A stretch of DNA of 64,000 nt from positions 1-64,000 of the forward strand of contig NZ_JASBRI010000028.1 of the NCBI RefSeq assembly GCF_030149515.1, given 5' to 3'. Under the pieces are notes generated by a model. That model searched no databases and had not been told where the DNA came from. It was given only the letters and a program-made list of their open reading frames with translations. The position numbers and the translations under genes were made by a program. Positions 26,170 through 35,852 of the stretch are shown here, one piece after another (the first letter of the stretch is position 1; the number at the start of each line of letters is the position of its first letter). This DNA comes from Maricaulis sp. GTDB taxonomy: Bacteria > Pseudomonadota > Alphaproteobacteria > Caulobacterales > Maricaulaceae.

Positions 26170-26679
26170 ATGTTCTGGCTGATCTGGCAAATGGGTGTTC
26201 TGCTGTTGATCGCGATCGGGTTCGGCGTGTTCATCGGCTACCAGATCTGGAGTGGCGATGCGCGCAGTGCTGAGGCCGACAAGGCGCTCGCCGAGAATGC
26301 GCGGCTGCGGCGGGAGAACGAGACCCTGGCCCGGCGCCTGGGTGAGGCATCGACCAGATCCGCCGTCGCTGACACGCGTGGGCCGGAGGCTCCGGCGGCG
26401 GCTGAAACCACGCCTGGGCCGGTCGAGCCGGCGAAATCCGGAGCGGCCGGCGAACCGGCCGGAGCCACCGCGGAACCGGCCGGCGAGGACGATCTGACCC
26501 GCATCAAGGGGTTGGGCCCCAAGGCCGAAGCTGCCCTCAAGGCAGGCGGGATTACCAGACTGAATCAGATCGCCGAATGGACCGAGACGGATATCGAGGT
26601 CTGGGATGAGCGGATCAATGGCCGCGGGCGCATCGTGCGCGACAATTGGGTCGCCCAAGCGAAGGATCTGGCCGGGTGA
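26170..26679 (+). CDS. Membrane protein with helix-hairpin-helix-like C-terminal domain
   Basis: The 169-residue protein has one membrane helix (about 6-27), a short coiled coil (30-60) and an Ala/Pro/Glu-rich linker. The C-terminal domain DDLTRIKGLGPKAEAALKAGG matches the helix-hairpin-helix module annotated in many alphaproteobacteria as a predicted 5'-flap-nuclease-like domain. No nuclease active site is visible. It starts three bases after the BON-protein stop. The pairing of an envelope BON protein with a HhH-like membrane protein suggests a membrane complex, possibly DNA- or nucleotide-associated; this is inference. Confidence 0.65.
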   Translation: MFWLIWQMGVLLLIAIGFGVFIGYQIWSGDARSAEADKALAENARLRRENETLARRLGEASTRSAVADTRGPEAPAAAETTPGPVEPAKSGAAGEPAGATAEPAGEDDLTRIKGLGPKAEAALKAGGITRLNQIAEWTETDIEVWDERINGRGRIVRDNWVAQAKDLAG

Positions 26680-26695
26680 TGCGGCGGCCCGCGCG

Positions 26696-27058
26696 ATGAC
26701 TCAGGCTGAATTCAACACCTATTGTGCGTCCCTGCCGGCGACGACGCACGTCGTGCAATGGGGTGGGGCGGATGTCTGGAAAGTGGGCGGGAAGGTCTTT
26801 GCCGTCGGCGGCTGGGCCGAGCACGGCCATCCCGGCATCACCTTCAAGGTCACGCCGCTCTCCTTCGAAATCCTCAAGGAACAGCCTGGCCTGCGCCCGG
26901 CCCCCTATCTGGCCTCCCGCGGCATGAGCTGGATCCAGGACTATGAAAAGCCCGGTCTCCCCGACGATGATCTCAAGGCCTATATCGCGCACTCCCACAA
27001 ACTGGTGAGCGAGGGATTGTCGAAGAAACTGCAGCGCGAGCTGGGACTGATCGATTAG
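26696..27058 (+). CDS. MmcQ/YjbR family protein
   Basis: The 120-residue protein belongs to the small CyaY-like MmcQ/YjbR family. Family features are the N-terminal ATTHVVQWGGADVWKVGGKVFAVGG, the SFEILKEQPGLRPAPYLA core, and a C-terminal SHKLVSEGLSKKLQREL helix. Members are often annotated as DNA-binding because of a double-wing fold, but the role is unproven. ATG 26696 was chosen as the family start; no strong ribosome-binding site precedes it, consistent with coupling to the upstream gene 17 bases away. It overlaps the converging lipoprotein gene at the stop codons. Confidence 0.85.
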   Translation: MTQAEFNTYCASLPATTHVVQWGGADVWKVGGKVFAVGGWAEHGHPGITFKVTPLSFEILKEQPGLRPAPYLASRGMSWIQDYEKPGLPDDDLKAYIAHSHKLVSEGLSKKLQRELGLID

Positions 27059-27528
27059 CGTTCTGCCGTGTAGTCCAGCACTGCCCGCGCATCATAGGCC
27101 TGGGGCAAGTCGGGGCGATCTCCGGAACGCACGAGCATTTCCAGCACAACTTCCTTTTCGCCCGCCCTGCCGTCGATGCGAATCCCCACACCGACGCCGG
27201 AGCCCCTGAAACGACCCGATCCCCAAGTGTGGCCGACCGATCCGCCCACGCCTACCGGGTTGCGGTCATTGCCCTCGCGGTGACGCGAAACAACCTCGAA
27301 CCAGTCGCCACCCTCGCGCAGCGTGATCTCTGCCGCACGGCGCAGGGCGTAGTCTTCGGCCTGTTCGAACGTGATATCGCTTCCGCCCGAAAAACGCACA
27401 CGGTAGCGATCCTGCTCGATCCGCATCTCTGAATACCCGCGACCCGAATCCGCCGCCGGGGCGTAAGTGGTCGGGGCGCTGGCGCAGGCGGCCAATGTCA
27501 GGGCGATGAGGGGGAAAAGTGTGCGCAT
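27055..27528 (-). CDS. Lipoprotein of the CC0125/CC1285-like family
   Basis: The 157-residue protein has a lipoprotein signal with lipobox LAACA (Cys at about residue 15). The YRVRFSGGSDITFEQAEDYALRRAAEITLREGGDWFEVVSR core resembles the Caulobacter CC0125/CC1285-type lipoproteins. A Gly-rich loop follows. ATG 27528 was chosen because it places the lipobox at normal distance. Function unknown; probably inner leaflet of the outer membrane. Confidence 0.75.
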   Translation of the reverse strand: MRTLFPLIALTLAACASAPTTYAPAADSGRGYSEMRIEQDRYRVRFSGGSDITFEQAEDYALRRAAEITLREGGDWFEVVSRHREGNDRNPVGVGGSVGHTWGSGRFRGSGVGVGIRIDGRAGEKEVVLEMLVRSGDRPDLPQAYDARAVLDYTAER

Positions 27529-27591
27529 GCCATATCCTCGCAAGACCGTCGGCGACATCGTGCCACAGACTGCCTGACCCCGCGATGAATG

Positions 27592-29736
27592 TCAGGCCGC
27601 GCTGTCCTCCATCCCCATCCGTTCCAGCATGACAAGTGCGCTGTCCGCGATGACAGTGCCCGGCGGGAATACTGCGGCTGCACCCATCTGTCTGAGGACC
27701 GGCTCGTCGTCGGGGGGGATAACGCCGCCGACAATGACCAGAATGTCCTCGCGGCCCTTGTCGCGCAGGGCGTCGCGCAGTTCGGGCACCAGGGTAAGAT
27801 GCCCGGCCGCAAGAGAGGAGGCTGCTGCGGCGTGCACGTTTTCGGCGGCGGCAAGCTCGGCGGCTTCTTCCGGCGTCTGGAAGAGCGGGCCGATCACCAC
27901 GTCCCAGCCCAGATCGGTATAGGCCGAGGCGACGACTTTCTGGCCCCGGTCATGGCCGTCCTGTCCGAGCTTGGCGATGAGGATTTTCGGCTTGACGCCG
28001 TGGCGCTTCTCGAACGCTTTCGCCAGGGCCTTGGCACGTTTGACACGGTCATCGCCGCCTGCGGCCTCGCCATAGATACCGGTCACCGCCCTGATCTCGG
28101 CGACATGACGTTTAAAGGCCCGCTCCATGGCGCCGGAAATCTCGCCGACAGTCGCCTTGGCGCGGGCCGCATCGACCGACAGGGCGAGGAGATTGCCTTC
28201 GCCGGTCTCCGCACCGCGGGCCAGGGCGTCCAGCGCGGCCTCCACGGCGGCCGGATCGCGCTCGGCGCGCAGGCGTTCCAGCTTCTCGATCTGCTGTTTG
28301 CGGACCATGTAATTGTCCACCTTCAGGACCGGCACATCCTCTTCCTCATCGAGACGGAATTTGTTGACCCCCGTGATGGTCTGGCGGCCGCTATCGATGA
28401 GTGCCTGGGTGCGCGCGGCGGCTTCCTCTATGCGCAGTTTGGGGATGCCGGCCTCGATGGCCTTGGCCATGCCGCCGAGCTCGTCGACTTCGGCGATGTG
28501 ATCGAGCGCCTTCGCGGCGAGATCATGGGTCAGGCGCTCGTTGTAGTGACTGCCGCCCCAAGGATCGATGGCATCGCAAAGATGCGCTTCTCCAGCCAGC
28601 AATAGCTGGGTATTGCGGGCGATACGGGCCGAGAAATCGGTCGGCAGTGCCAGGGCCTCGTCCAGGGAGTTCGTGTGCAGGGATTGCGTATGTCCGTCGA
28701 CGGCGGCGATGGCCTCAAGCGCGGTCCGGCCCACATTGTTGAACACGTCCTGGGCGGCCAGCGACCAGCCCGAGGTCTGACAGTGCGTGCGCAGGCAGAT
28801 CGACTTGTCGGATTTCGGCGAGAAGCGCTCCTTCACCAGCTTGGCCCACAAGAGGCGCGCTGCGCGCAGCTTGGCAACCTCCATGAAGGTATTCATGCCG
28901 ATCCCGAAGAAGAAGGAGAGGCGCGGTGCGAAGGCGTCGACGTCCAGGCCCGCCTCGGTGCCTGTCCGGATGTATTCCAGCCCGTCCGCGATCGTATAGG
29001 CCAGTTCCAGATCCGCCGGCGCACCCGCTTCCTGCATGTGATAGCCGGAGATCGAGATCGAGTTGAAGCGCGGCATGTGCTGCGAGGTGTACTCGAAAAT
29101 GTCCGATATGATCCGCATCGAGGGCTGGGGCGGATAGATATAGGTGTTGCGGACCATGAACTCCTTGAGGATGTCGTTCTGGATCGTTCCCGACAGCTGT
29201 TCCGGCCTCACTCCCTGTTCTTCGGCGGCAACGATGTAGAGCGCCATCACGGGCAGGACGGCACCGTTCATGGTCATAGACACCGACATCTCGTCCAGCG
29301 GAATGCCGTCAAACAGGGTGCGGGTGTCGTAGATCGAGTCGATCGCCACGCCGGCCATGCCGACATCGCCGGACACGCGCGGATGATCCGAGTCGTAGCC
29401 CCGGTGCGTTGCGAGGTCGAAAGCAACCGAAAGCCCCTTCTGTCCTGCCGCCAGATTGCGGCGATAGAAGGCGTTGGAATCCTCGGCGGTGGAGAACCCG
29501 GCATATTGCCGGATTGTCCAGGGGCGCTGGAGATACATCGTGGGGTAGGGACCGCGCACGAAGGGGGTGGCGCCCGGGACCGACCGCGCAAAGTCGATCC
29601 CGAGCGTATCGTCCGAACGATACTGGGATTGCACCGCAATGCCTTCGGCGGTTTCCCAGGGCTCGCGCGAACCCGTGCCGGGACTTTGCGCATCTCCCAG
29701 ATCGATGGCCGTGAAATCGGGGCCGTGATGGGTCAT
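27592..29736 (-). CDS. mutB: Methylmalonyl-CoA mutase, large (B12-binding) subunit
   Basis: This adenosylcobalamin enzyme interconverts (R)-methylmalonyl-CoA and succinyl-CoA, the last step of propionyl-CoA catabolism. The 714-residue length matches the catalytic subunit. An N-terminal TIM-barrel domain carries [21 protein letters not shown], and the C-terminal cobalamin domain carries the D-x-H-x-x-G motif (LGQDGHDRG, the His is the lower ligand) and IVGGVIPP. It overlaps the small subunit gene in an ATGA arrangement. No cobalamin riboswitch is visible upstream. Confidence 0.97.
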   Translation of the reverse strand: MTHHGPDFTAIDLGDAQSPGTGSREPWETAEGIAVQSQYRSDDTLGIDFARSVPGATPFVRGPYPTMYLQRPWTIRQYAGFSTAEDSNAFYRRNLAAGQKGLSVAFDLATHRGYDSDHPRVSGDVGMAGVAIDSIYDTRTLFDGIPLDEMSVSMTMNGAVLPVMALYIVAAEEQGVRPEQLSGTIQNDILKEFMVRNTYIYPPQPSMRIISDIFEYTSQHMPRFNSISISGYHMQEAGAPADLELAYTIADGLEYIRTGTEAGLDVDAFAPRLSFFFGIGMNTFMEVAKLRAARLLWAKLVKERFSPKSDKSICLRTHCQTSGWSLAAQDVFNNVGRTALEAIAAVDGHTQSLHTNSLDEALALPTDFSARIARNTQLLLAGEAHLCDAIDPWGGSHYNERLTHDLAAKALDHIAEVDELGGMAKAIEAGIPKLRIEEAAARTQALIDSGRQTITGVNKFRLDEEEDVPVLKVDNYMVRKQQIEKLERLRAERDPAAVEAALDALARGAETGEGNLLALSVDAARAKATVGEISGAMERAFKRHVAEIRAVTGIYGEAAGGDDRVKRAKALAKAFEKRHGVKPKILIAKLGQDGHDRGQKVVASAYTDLGWDVVIGPLFQTPEEAAELAAAENVHAAAASSLAAGHLTLVPELRDALRDKGREDILVIVGGVIPPDDEPVLRQMGAAAVFPPGTVIADSALVMLERMGMEDSAA

Positions 29737-31166
29737 TGGGCGGCCTCCTCGAACCGGGCGGCAAAACGAATGGGCGCAAGGGCGCGCACGGGACGCTGGT
29801 ATACCGGCCAGGTGTCGGCCGTCTCGACCGTGCGCGGATCCGGGTCGGCATACTGGGTGACACCGAGGATCTGGTCGGTGCCGGCCTCGTAGCGGTTGAG
29901 ATGGGCGCGCCGCGCCTTTGCGATTTCCGACTGGAACCAGTCCGAGGACAATGCCGAGGCGAGCCCGCCCTTGCCTTCGATCTGCTGAAACAGCGTCCAG
30001 GCCTGTCGGGCGAGGGCATCGGACAGGGTTTCGTGAAGGTAGCTGCCGGCGGCCGGATCGGTGACCTTGCCCAGGTGGCTCTCCTCGGCCAGCAGGATAT
30101 GGAGGTTGCGGGCCACGCGGCGGGCAAAGTGGGTGGGCCGTCCGATCGCGTCGGTCAGGGGGCGCACGGTGATCGCGTCGGCGCCGCCTGCGGCTGCCGC
30201 AAACCCGGCACAGGCATTGCGAATGAGATTGGTCCAGGGATCCTTCGCAGACAGCATGCGATGCGATGTGACGACGTGCAGGCTGAGCCGTCGCTTTTCC
30301 TCGGTGGCGCCGAAGCTTTCGGCGATGCGCGCGAAGATGCGCCGGGCCGCGCGCAGCTTGGCGATGGTCAGGTGGATGTCGGTGTCGGCCGCGAGGCGTG
30401 CCTCGATGGACTGGGCGGCTTCATCGGCGTCCAGGCCGGCCCTGAGTGCGAGGCGCATATAGGTCGCTGCGGACGCTGCCATCATGGCCAATTCCTGCAC
30501 TTCGCTTCCGCCGGCCTCGAAGGCCAGCGATGCGTCGGCCCGGAAGATTTTCAGGAGGGGGAAGGCGGCGTGGGCCAGTTCGGCGATTTCCACGGCCTTG
30601 GGGAAGCATTGCTCGTCCAGCACCTCGCCTTCGCGCGCAGCGCGTTCGACGGGGGCAATGCCGAGCCCGCCGCGCACCTGTTCACCGTCGACCCGGCGGC
30701 GTGCCATCAGTGTCAGGAAGACATGGGCGTGATGGCCCTGGCTTCCCAGGCTGTCGAGATGGATGGGCGCCAGGGTGAGATCGACACCCTTCAGCGTCGC
30801 ATCCATCTGGTCGACATCGTTTGCCTTGAGGCCGAACTGGCCCGTCGGGTCCAGGCGCAATTCCAGCTCCGACACGCCGCCGACCAGATCGGCCAGGGCC
30901 GCAGCATTGGCGGTGTCCGGGGCGGGTTCGACGAGGGTCTGGCGCATGCCCCAGGGAAGGTGAAGGTCGCGTGGGGCCGCATCGACCGCATGCGATCCCT
31001 CGGGGCGATCGAAAAAGACCGGGCCGCGAGCGATACCGTCGACCGTGGTGCGGCCCAGCGTCTCGTCGAAGTCCGAACCGCGCAGCGCCTTCTCGGCCAG
31101 GGCGCGCCAATTCTCTGGAGAGGCCGGGGGAAATCCTGCAGCCAGTTCGCGGATAGTCTCGGTCAT
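29733..31166 (-). CDS. mutA: Methylmalonyl-CoA mutase small subunit, short form
   Basis: This is the non-catalytic partner of the large subunit, which overlaps its stop in an ATGA junction. The 477-residue protein aligns with the TIM-barrel part of mutases ([33 protein letters not shown]). It ends with [10 protein letters not shown], without the C-terminal cobalamin-like domain that two-subunit MutA proteins of about 620 residues retain in degenerate form. No D-x-H-x-x-G motif is present. The frame has no internal break, so this looks like a genuine short subunit. Confidence 0.9.
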   Translation of the reverse strand: MTETIRELAAGFPPASPENWRALAEKALRGSDFDETLGRTTVDGIARGPVFFDRPEGSHAVDAAPRDLHLPWGMRQTLVEPAPDTANAAALADLVGGVSELELRLDPTGQFGLKANDVDQMDATLKGVDLTLAPIHLDSLGSQGHHAHVFLTLMARRRVDGEQVRGGLGIAPVERAAREGEVLDEQCFPKAVEIAELAHAAFPLLKIFRADASLAFEAGGSEVQELAMMAASAATYMRLALRAGLDADEAAQSIEARLAADTDIHLTIAKLRAARRIFARIAESFGATEEKRRLSLHVVTSHRMLSAKDPWTNLIRNACAGFAAAAGGADAITVRPLTDAIGRPTHFARRVARNLHILLAEESHLGKVTDPAAGSYLHETLSDALARQAWTLFQQIEGKGGLASALSSDWFQSEIAKARRAHLNRYEAGTDQILGVTQYADPDPRTVETADTWPVYQRPVRALAPIRFAARFEEAAQ

Positions 31167-31323
31167 GCGTGGATTCCCTCGATTTCCTGGTTCTTGTTCT
31201 GGCGCGGAGAAAAAGCGCGCACGGCCCGTGCGTCAAGTGCTCCGTTCGGGCGTGGACAGTGCGCGCGAGTATCCCCGCCCCGGCGCGATCGCCCACACTT
31301 GCCGCCAGCCCAAGGAGACACGA

Positions 31324-32055
31324 ATGAGCGAAACCAGCCCCAATCTCGGCCTTCCCCTGGTCATGCCGGCCCAGGCGCAGAAACATGTGACGGTGAATGA
31401 AGCTCTGTTGCGGCTCGATGTCCTCGCGCAGGCCTGCGCCGAGAGCCGCAGCGTCTCGGCACAGCCGGCCGATCCGCCCGAAGGAGGCTGCTGGATCCTG
31501 CCGGCCGGTGCGTCGGGCGCCGACTGGTCGGGCATGATGGACCAATCCCTGGCCCTGTTCCGCGACGGGTATTGGAGTGAGATACGCCCCGCCGCCGGCT
31601 GGCGCGTCCACGTTCGTGACGAGGGGCGTTGCCTCACTTTCGATGCCGGGCGGGCGGCCTGGCTCAGCGCTGCGACCTCGACCGTCCTGGCTGCGGGCGC
31701 GGGTGGTGCGGCGACAGAGGCGGTGCTGATCGAGGAAGAACTCGCTGGCCTGGCTGGAGCCTCCGTATCGTCGTCTGTGACGATACCGGCGCGCAGCGTG
31801 GTGTTCTGCGTTTCCGTCACAACGACCGAAACGATCACGGGCGCAGTGTCATTCGATTGCGGCCTGAGCGGCGAGGCCTCGAAGTTCGGCGGTTCGCTGG
31901 GCATTTCGGCCGGGGCCAGCAATCTTGGTGTTGTCGGGCCGACGGCTTTCTACTCGGACACGCCGATTGTGCTTACGGCCAATGGGGGCGACTTTGCCGG
32001 TGGATCCGTCGCTCTTGCGATCCATGCCTGGAGACCACAGGCCCCCGCGGCCTAG
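31324..32055 (+). CDS. DUF2793 protein, phage-tail/gene-transfer-agent type
   Basis: The 243-residue protein opens with SPNLGLPLVMPAQAQKHVTVNEALLRLD, the hallmark of the DUF2793 domain found in alphaproteobacterial prophage tails and gene-transfer-agent clusters. The second half is a Ser/Gly/Ala-rich beta region ending in LAIHAWRP. It stands alone here: neighbours are metabolic and no capsid, portal or terminase gene is in the window. AAGGAGACACGA precedes the ATG. It converges on the pip gene, with overlapping stops. Confidence 0.8.
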   Translation: MSETSPNLGLPLVMPAQAQKHVTVNEALLRLDVLAQACAESRSVSAQPADPPEGGCWILPAGASGADWSGMMDQSLALFRDGYWSEIRPAAGWRVHVRDEGRCLTFDAGRAAWLSAATSTVLAAGAGGAATEAVLIEEELAGLAGASVSSSVTIPARSVVFCVSVTTTETITGAVSFDCGLSGEASKFGGSLGISAGASNLGVVGPTAFYSDTPIVLTANGGDFAGGSVALAIHAWRPQAPAA

Positions 32056-33071
32056 AAGGCTTCGGTGGCGATGCGGTCCATGATGCGGTTGAGGACCGGC
32101 TGGGTGGTGTCGGTCATGCCGTGTCCGTTGACCGGGACCAGGTCGAACCCGGCATGCGGACAGGCTTCGGCCAGCTGGAAGGCGGCGCTGGCGGGACAGA
32201 CCATGTCGTAGCGCGATTGCAGGATGTGCATTGGCAGGCCTTCGAGCCGGTACGCGTCACGCAGCAGCTGGTCTGGCTCCAGAAAGCACCCATTCCGGAA
32301 ATAGTGCACTTCGATCAGGGAGTGCGCGGCGACGAATTCCGGTCCGCGGGCCTTCAGCCCGCCCAGGACGGCATCCGCCGGATTGTCGAGATAGGACAGC
32401 CGGTCTTCGTATTCGGTCCACCGGTACAAGGTCGACCGGCGCATCGCTTCCGGTGTGATGCCGGGCTCGTTCAGGCGTCTCAGGTCGGGCAGGCCTGCGG
32501 CCACTTCTGCCTGCATCTCGTCGAAACACCATTCCATGACGTCGGCGGGTAGAGACCACAAACGTTCGGGAACCGGGTCGATGAAGTTGGCCCAGGCGTC
32601 CGGGAATACGTTCCGAGCGCCGTCGGGACCATGCATCCAGGCCAGGTCGGATGGCCGGGCCAGGAAAATGCCCTCGACAACGAGGCCGCGGACACGTTCA
32701 GGATGGGCCTGTGAATAGGCCAGAGCCAGTGTCGAGCCCCAAGACGGGCCGAACACGATCCAGCGGTCGATCTGAAGATGCGAACGCAGGGTCTCGATGT
32801 CCTCGATCAGGTGCTCTGTCGTGTTTGCTTCCAGCGAAAGGTGCGGCGTCGATCGTCCGCAACCGCGCTGGTCGAACAGGATCAGGTTGAAGCGCTCCGG
32901 ATCGAACATGCGGCGGTATTTCGGTGCGGCACCCGAGCCGGGCCCGCCATGCAGGAAGAGCAGGGGCAGGCCGCCGGCATTGCCGCACTCCTCGTAGGAC
33001 AGGATGTGGCCGTCGCCGACGGGCAAGGTGCCTGTGCGACGCGGTTCGACTTCAGGGAAAAGATGGGTCAT
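32052..33071 (-). CDS. pip: Prolyl iminopeptidase
   Basis: This cytosolic alpha/beta hydrolase removes N-terminal proline from peptides. The 339-residue length and the motifs LFLHGGPGSG, FDQRGCGRSTPH and the nucleophile elbow GPSWGS (Ser about 110) are those of family S33 Pip. The Asp (SRYDMVCP) and His (NGHGMTD) follow in order. The elbow has Pro where GGSWG is usual, which should be tolerated. It may work with the secreted peptidases at 11.8 and 20 kb in peptide use. Confidence 0.93.
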   Translation of the reverse strand: MTHLFPEVEPRRTGTLPVGDGHILSYEECGNAGGLPLLFLHGGPGSGAAPKYRRMFDPERFNLILFDQRGCGRSTPHLSLEANTTEHLIEDIETLRSHLQIDRWIVFGPSWGSTLALAYSQAHPERVRGLVVEGIFLARPSDLAWMHGPDGARNVFPDAWANFIDPVPERLWSLPADVMEWCFDEMQAEVAAGLPDLRRLNEPGITPEAMRRSTLYRWTEYEDRLSYLDNPADAVLGGLKARGPEFVAAHSLIEVHYFRNGCFLEPDQLLRDAYRLEGLPMHILQSRYDMVCPASAAFQLAEACPHAGFDLVPVNGHGMTDTTQPVLNRIMDRIATEAF

Positions 33072-33112
33072 GGGACGAATCTAGTTTGCGTCCCGGAGCG
33101 CGCCAAGACGGG

Positions 33113-33565
33113 TTAGCGGCCTGTGGTCTCGACCAGGGGGCGCGCGCGCCGGCTGGCACGCTCCAGGCTCGACAGGCTCGCCGCCGGATCGTCGGCGTGG
33201 GGCCCGCTCTGCCTACCGCCAAGATGGACGACCGCCGTCCACCGGCAGATGTCATTCTCGTGGCGTGCCGTCATCTCGTGGACCAGGATGTCCGGACCGT
33301 CCGCGATCGGGCTGTAAACCGGTCGAACGCCGGGTCCCAGCCCGGTTTCAACCCGGACCTTGGCGGCTTCGAGATCGAGTGGGCAGGCTCGCCGTGCTGC
33401 GAGTTCTTCGGTCACATTGATCAGGGTGTAGACAAGTTCGGGGCGGTCAGCCGGGGCGGGGAGAAGACCCGCGGAGCGCAGCTCGGGTGCGAAGGCGGTT
33501 AGCGCCACCGCACCGGTCAGTGTACCGGCCAGCGCGGCCAAAGCCCGAAACACGTCGAGACGCAT
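33113..33565 (-). CDS. Secreted/periplasmic protein of unknown function
   Basis: The 150-residue protein has an N-terminal hydrophobic segment (about 5-24), probably a signal peptide, and a mature part with two cysteines (RRACPLDL and NDICRWTAVVHLGG) that could form a disulfide. I recognise no domain. Two adjacent ATG codons (33568, 33565) are possible starts; the second has better spacing to the GGGGGA upstream. It lies between pip and tRNA-Thr. Confidence 0.55.
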   Translation of the reverse strand: MRLDVFRALAALAGTLTGAVALTAFAPELRSAGLLPAPADRPELVYTLINVTEELAARRACPLDLEAAKVRVETGLGPGVRPVYSPIADGPDILVHEMTARHENDICRWTAVVHLGGRQSGPHADDPAASLSSLERASRRARPLVETTGR

Positions 33566-33653
33566 CATATCCCCCGAAAACCCCTGCCTGTATGGTCGAC
33601 GGAAACTAGTTGTGTCGGGAAGTTGCGTCCAGCCGCGAAATCGGTGTGGATAA

Positions 33654-33728
33654 TGGTGCCGCTAGAGTGATTTGAACACTCGACCTCTCCCTTACCAAGG
33701 GAACGCTCTACCCCTGAGCTATAGCGGC
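33654..33728 (-). tRNA. tRNA-Thr (anticodon GGU)
   Basis: The minus-strand sequence folds into a cloverleaf. The 7-bp acceptor is GCCGCTA with TAGCGGC. The D arm contains AGCTCAGGGGTAGAGC, and the anticodon stem CCC/GGG carries loop TTGGTAA, giving anticodon GGT. The T arm contains GTTCAAATC. The discriminator is A and the CCA end is encoded. It reads ACC and ACU codons; ACC is the codon that dominates the thr leader peptide. Confidence 0.97.
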
Positions 33729-33834
33729 GCACCGTGTGCCTGTCGGCGACCAGAGAGCCGGGCGTATAACGCAAGGGGGCCTCCGCGCCAAGAGAGTCTT
33801 GACGCGATGTGCAGCGTTCGGCAGGACCAATTGC

Positions 33835-34044
33835 ATGAGCGACACAGATAGCACGTCCGATCCCGCGCCGCGCAAACGCGCGCAAAAGCCCGAACCCGGA
33901 TCCCGCGAAGACCGGCTGGCCGACGCCCTGCGCGCCAATCTTCGCCGCCGCAAGAGTGCGTCGAAGAAACCGGCGCCCGCCGCCGGCGCGGATGACAGTG
34001 CGGCTGCACAAACGGGCTCAGAAAAACCCGCAAAGCCGTCATAA
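33835..34044 (+). CDS. Small charged protein upstream of murA
   Basis: The 69-residue protein has a central basic segment [20 protein letters not shown] flanked by disordered acidic and Ala-rich ends. Similar short proteins with an L-R-x-N-L-R-R-R-K motif precede murA in many alphaproteobacteria; their function is unknown. The ATG at 33835 was chosen since the frame upstream is tRNA-proximal DNA. The gene lies 67 bases before murA on the same strand. Confidence 0.65.
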   Translation: MSDTDSTSDPAPRKRAQKPEPGSREDRLADALRANLRRRKSASKKPAPAAGADDSAAAQTGSEKPAKPS

Positions 34045-34111
34045 TGCCGCCCGCTTCACACGGCTCGATGCGCTGCATCGCAGCCACGTCATCCGAGTTC
34101 GGGGAGTAAGC

Positions 34112-35377
34112 ATGGACCGTATCGTCATCCAGGGCGGCGCGCGCCTTGAAGGCCGCATCGCGATCAGCGGTGCAAAGAATTCGGCGCTCAAACTCATGGC
34201 GGCGGCGCTGCTGACGGACGAGCCTCTGACCCTGACCAACATGCCGCGCCTCGCCGATTCGCGTTTCATGGGGCATTTGCTGGCCCGTCTCGGCGTGCGC
34301 GTGGAGGAGGGCCCCGGCGCGCAGATGCAATTGCATGCGGCCGAGATCGGCGACACGTTCGCGCCCTACGATCTGGTGCGGAAGATGCGGGCGACTTTCA
34401 ACGTCCTCGGCCCGCTGGTCGCGCGGGAAGGCCAGGCCCGTGTCTCTCTGCCGGGCGGGTGTGCCATAGGCGCGCGGCCGGTCGATCTGCATCTCAGGGC
34501 GCTTGAAGCGCTGGGGGCCGAGATCGAGCTGTCCGAGGGCTATGTCGACGCGCGCGCGCCGAAGGGTGGTCTGGTCGGTGCAGAGATCGACCTGCCGTTT
34601 GCCTCCGTCGGCGCGACCGAACACACGATGCTGACGGCCTCCCTGGCGCGCGGCGAGACTGTTATCGAGAATGCCGCACGCGAACCTGAAATCGCCGACC
34701 TGGGGGCCTGCCTTACCGCCATGGGGGCGGTCGTGGAAGGTGCCGGTACGAGCACGATCCGCATTCAGGGGCGCGAGCGTCTCAAGGGTATCACCCACCG
34801 TGTCGTGGGCGACCGGATCGAGACGACGACCTATGCTCTGGCTGTTGCGGCCGCGGGCGGGGACGCTGTTCTGGACGGTGCGGTTTGGGCCCATAACAAG
34901 GCGCTCTGGGCGGCAATGCATGAGGCGGGCGTGACCGCCGAACCGGCTGATGAGGGCGTGCGCGTGGCGCGCAATGGCGACCGGCTGGACAGTGTCGATA
35001 TCGAGACCCAGCCCTTCCCGGGTTTTCCCACAGATGCCCAGGCGCAGTTCATGGCCCTGATGACCCTGGCGGCCGGCACATCGGTCATTCGCGAGACGAT
35101 TTTCGAGAACCGTTTCATGCACGCACCGGAACTGGCCCGTCTGGGGGCGGATATCACCGTGCATGGCAATGAAGCCATAGTGCGCGGGGTCGCGCGGTTG
35201 AAGGGCGCGCCCGTCATGGCCACCGACCTGCGCGCCTCGGTCTCACTGGTTATCGCCGGACTTGCCGCGGAAGGGGAAACCGTGGTCAACCGGGTCTACC
35301 ACCTCGATCGCGGCTTCGAGCGCCTGGAGGCGAAACTGTCGGGTTGCGGCGCGAGGATCGAACGTCAGTCCGAATAG
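34112..35377 (+). CDS. murA: UDP-N-acetylglucosamine 1-carboxyvinyltransferase
   Basis: It transfers enolpyruvate from PEP to UDP-GlcNAc, the first committed step of peptidoglycan synthesis. The 421-residue protein has the family's [16 protein letters not shown] start, the catalytic cysteine in [15 protein letters not shown] (the residue alkylated by fosfomycin in MurA) and RADLRAS-type loop [19 protein letters not shown]. The ATG at 34112 follows GGGGAG. It heads the housekeeping block that continues to yacG. Confidence 0.97.
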   Translation: MDRIVIQGGARLEGRIAISGAKNSALKLMAAALLTDEPLTLTNMPRLADSRFMGHLLARLGVRVEEGPGAQMQLHAAEIGDTFAPYDLVRKMRATFNVLGPLVAREGQARVSLPGGCAIGARPVDLHLRALEALGAEIELSEGYVDARAPKGGLVGAEIDLPFASVGATEHTMLTASLARGETVIENAAREPEIADLGACLTAMGAVVEGAGTSTIRIQGRERLKGITHRVVGDRIETTTYALAVAAAGGDAVLDGAVWAHNKALWAAMHEAGVTAEPADEGVRVARNGDRLDSVDIETQPFPGFPTDAQAQFMALMTLAAGTSVIRETIFENRFMHAPELARLGADITVHGNEAIVRGVARLKGAPVMATDLRASVSLVIAGLAAEGETVVNRVYHLDRGFERLEAKLSGCGARIERQSE

Positions 35378-35393
35378 CGGGAGCTGAAACAGC

Positions 35394-35852
35394 TTGAGCC
35401 GAACCGATACGCCCCTGCGCCTGGTCGCTCTGGATGCCGACGATCTCGAACCGGTCTCGGCCGCGCTCCAGGATGCCGTCGCCCTGTTGGGCGATTTCGA
35501 GTTTTCGCAGCGCCAGCAGGCGTTCACCATCGCTTTCAACCGTTTCCGTTGGGAGTCGGGCCGCCGTAACCGGCGTATACGCTGCGGCCTGCAGATCGGA
35601 CGGGTCACGGCGGCGCGCACCCTGAATATCCGTCAGGGCGCGGCCAATGCTGTGGTCAATCTGCTCGCCATTCGCTTCGAACCGGGCGAGGAGCCCGCCG
35701 GCACGGTGGTGCTGGTATTTTCGGGTGGCGGCGAGCTGCGCCTTGATGTGGAATGCCTGGACGTCGTGATGGCTGACCTGACCGCGCCCTGGCGCGCGGC
35801 CGGACGGCCGGCCCACGACAATGACGTTGACGAAGGGGCCAAGAGCGAATGA
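35394..35852 (+). CDS. DUF2948 family protein
   Basis: The 152-residue protein matches DUF2948, a family found next to murA in alphaproteobacteria. Visible family segments are LRLVALDADDLEPVSAALQDA, FNRFRWE and ILR-type LNIRQGAANAVVNLLAI. The role is unknown. The start is a TTG at 35394 with GGAGCTGAAAC upstream. Its stop overlaps the next start as ATGA. Confidence 0.85.
   Translation: MSRTDTPLRLVALDADDLEPVSAALQDAVALLGDFEFSQRQQAFTIAFNRFRWESGRRNRRIRCGLQIGRVTAARTLNIRQGAANAVVNLLAIRFEPGEEPAGTVVLVFSGGGELRLDVECLDVVMADLTAPWRAAGRPAHDNDVDEGAKSE

Noticed and set aside
25204-26658. A 484-codon minus-strand open frame opposite the BON and HhH-like genes
   Set aside because: Composition is typical of a GC-rich shadow, while the plus-strand frames have ribosome-binding sites, a membrane helix and recognisable domains.
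31167-31323. Possible cobalamin riboswitch upstream of mutA
   Set aside because: No B12-box-like sequence or suitable fold was seen in the 157-base divergent gap.
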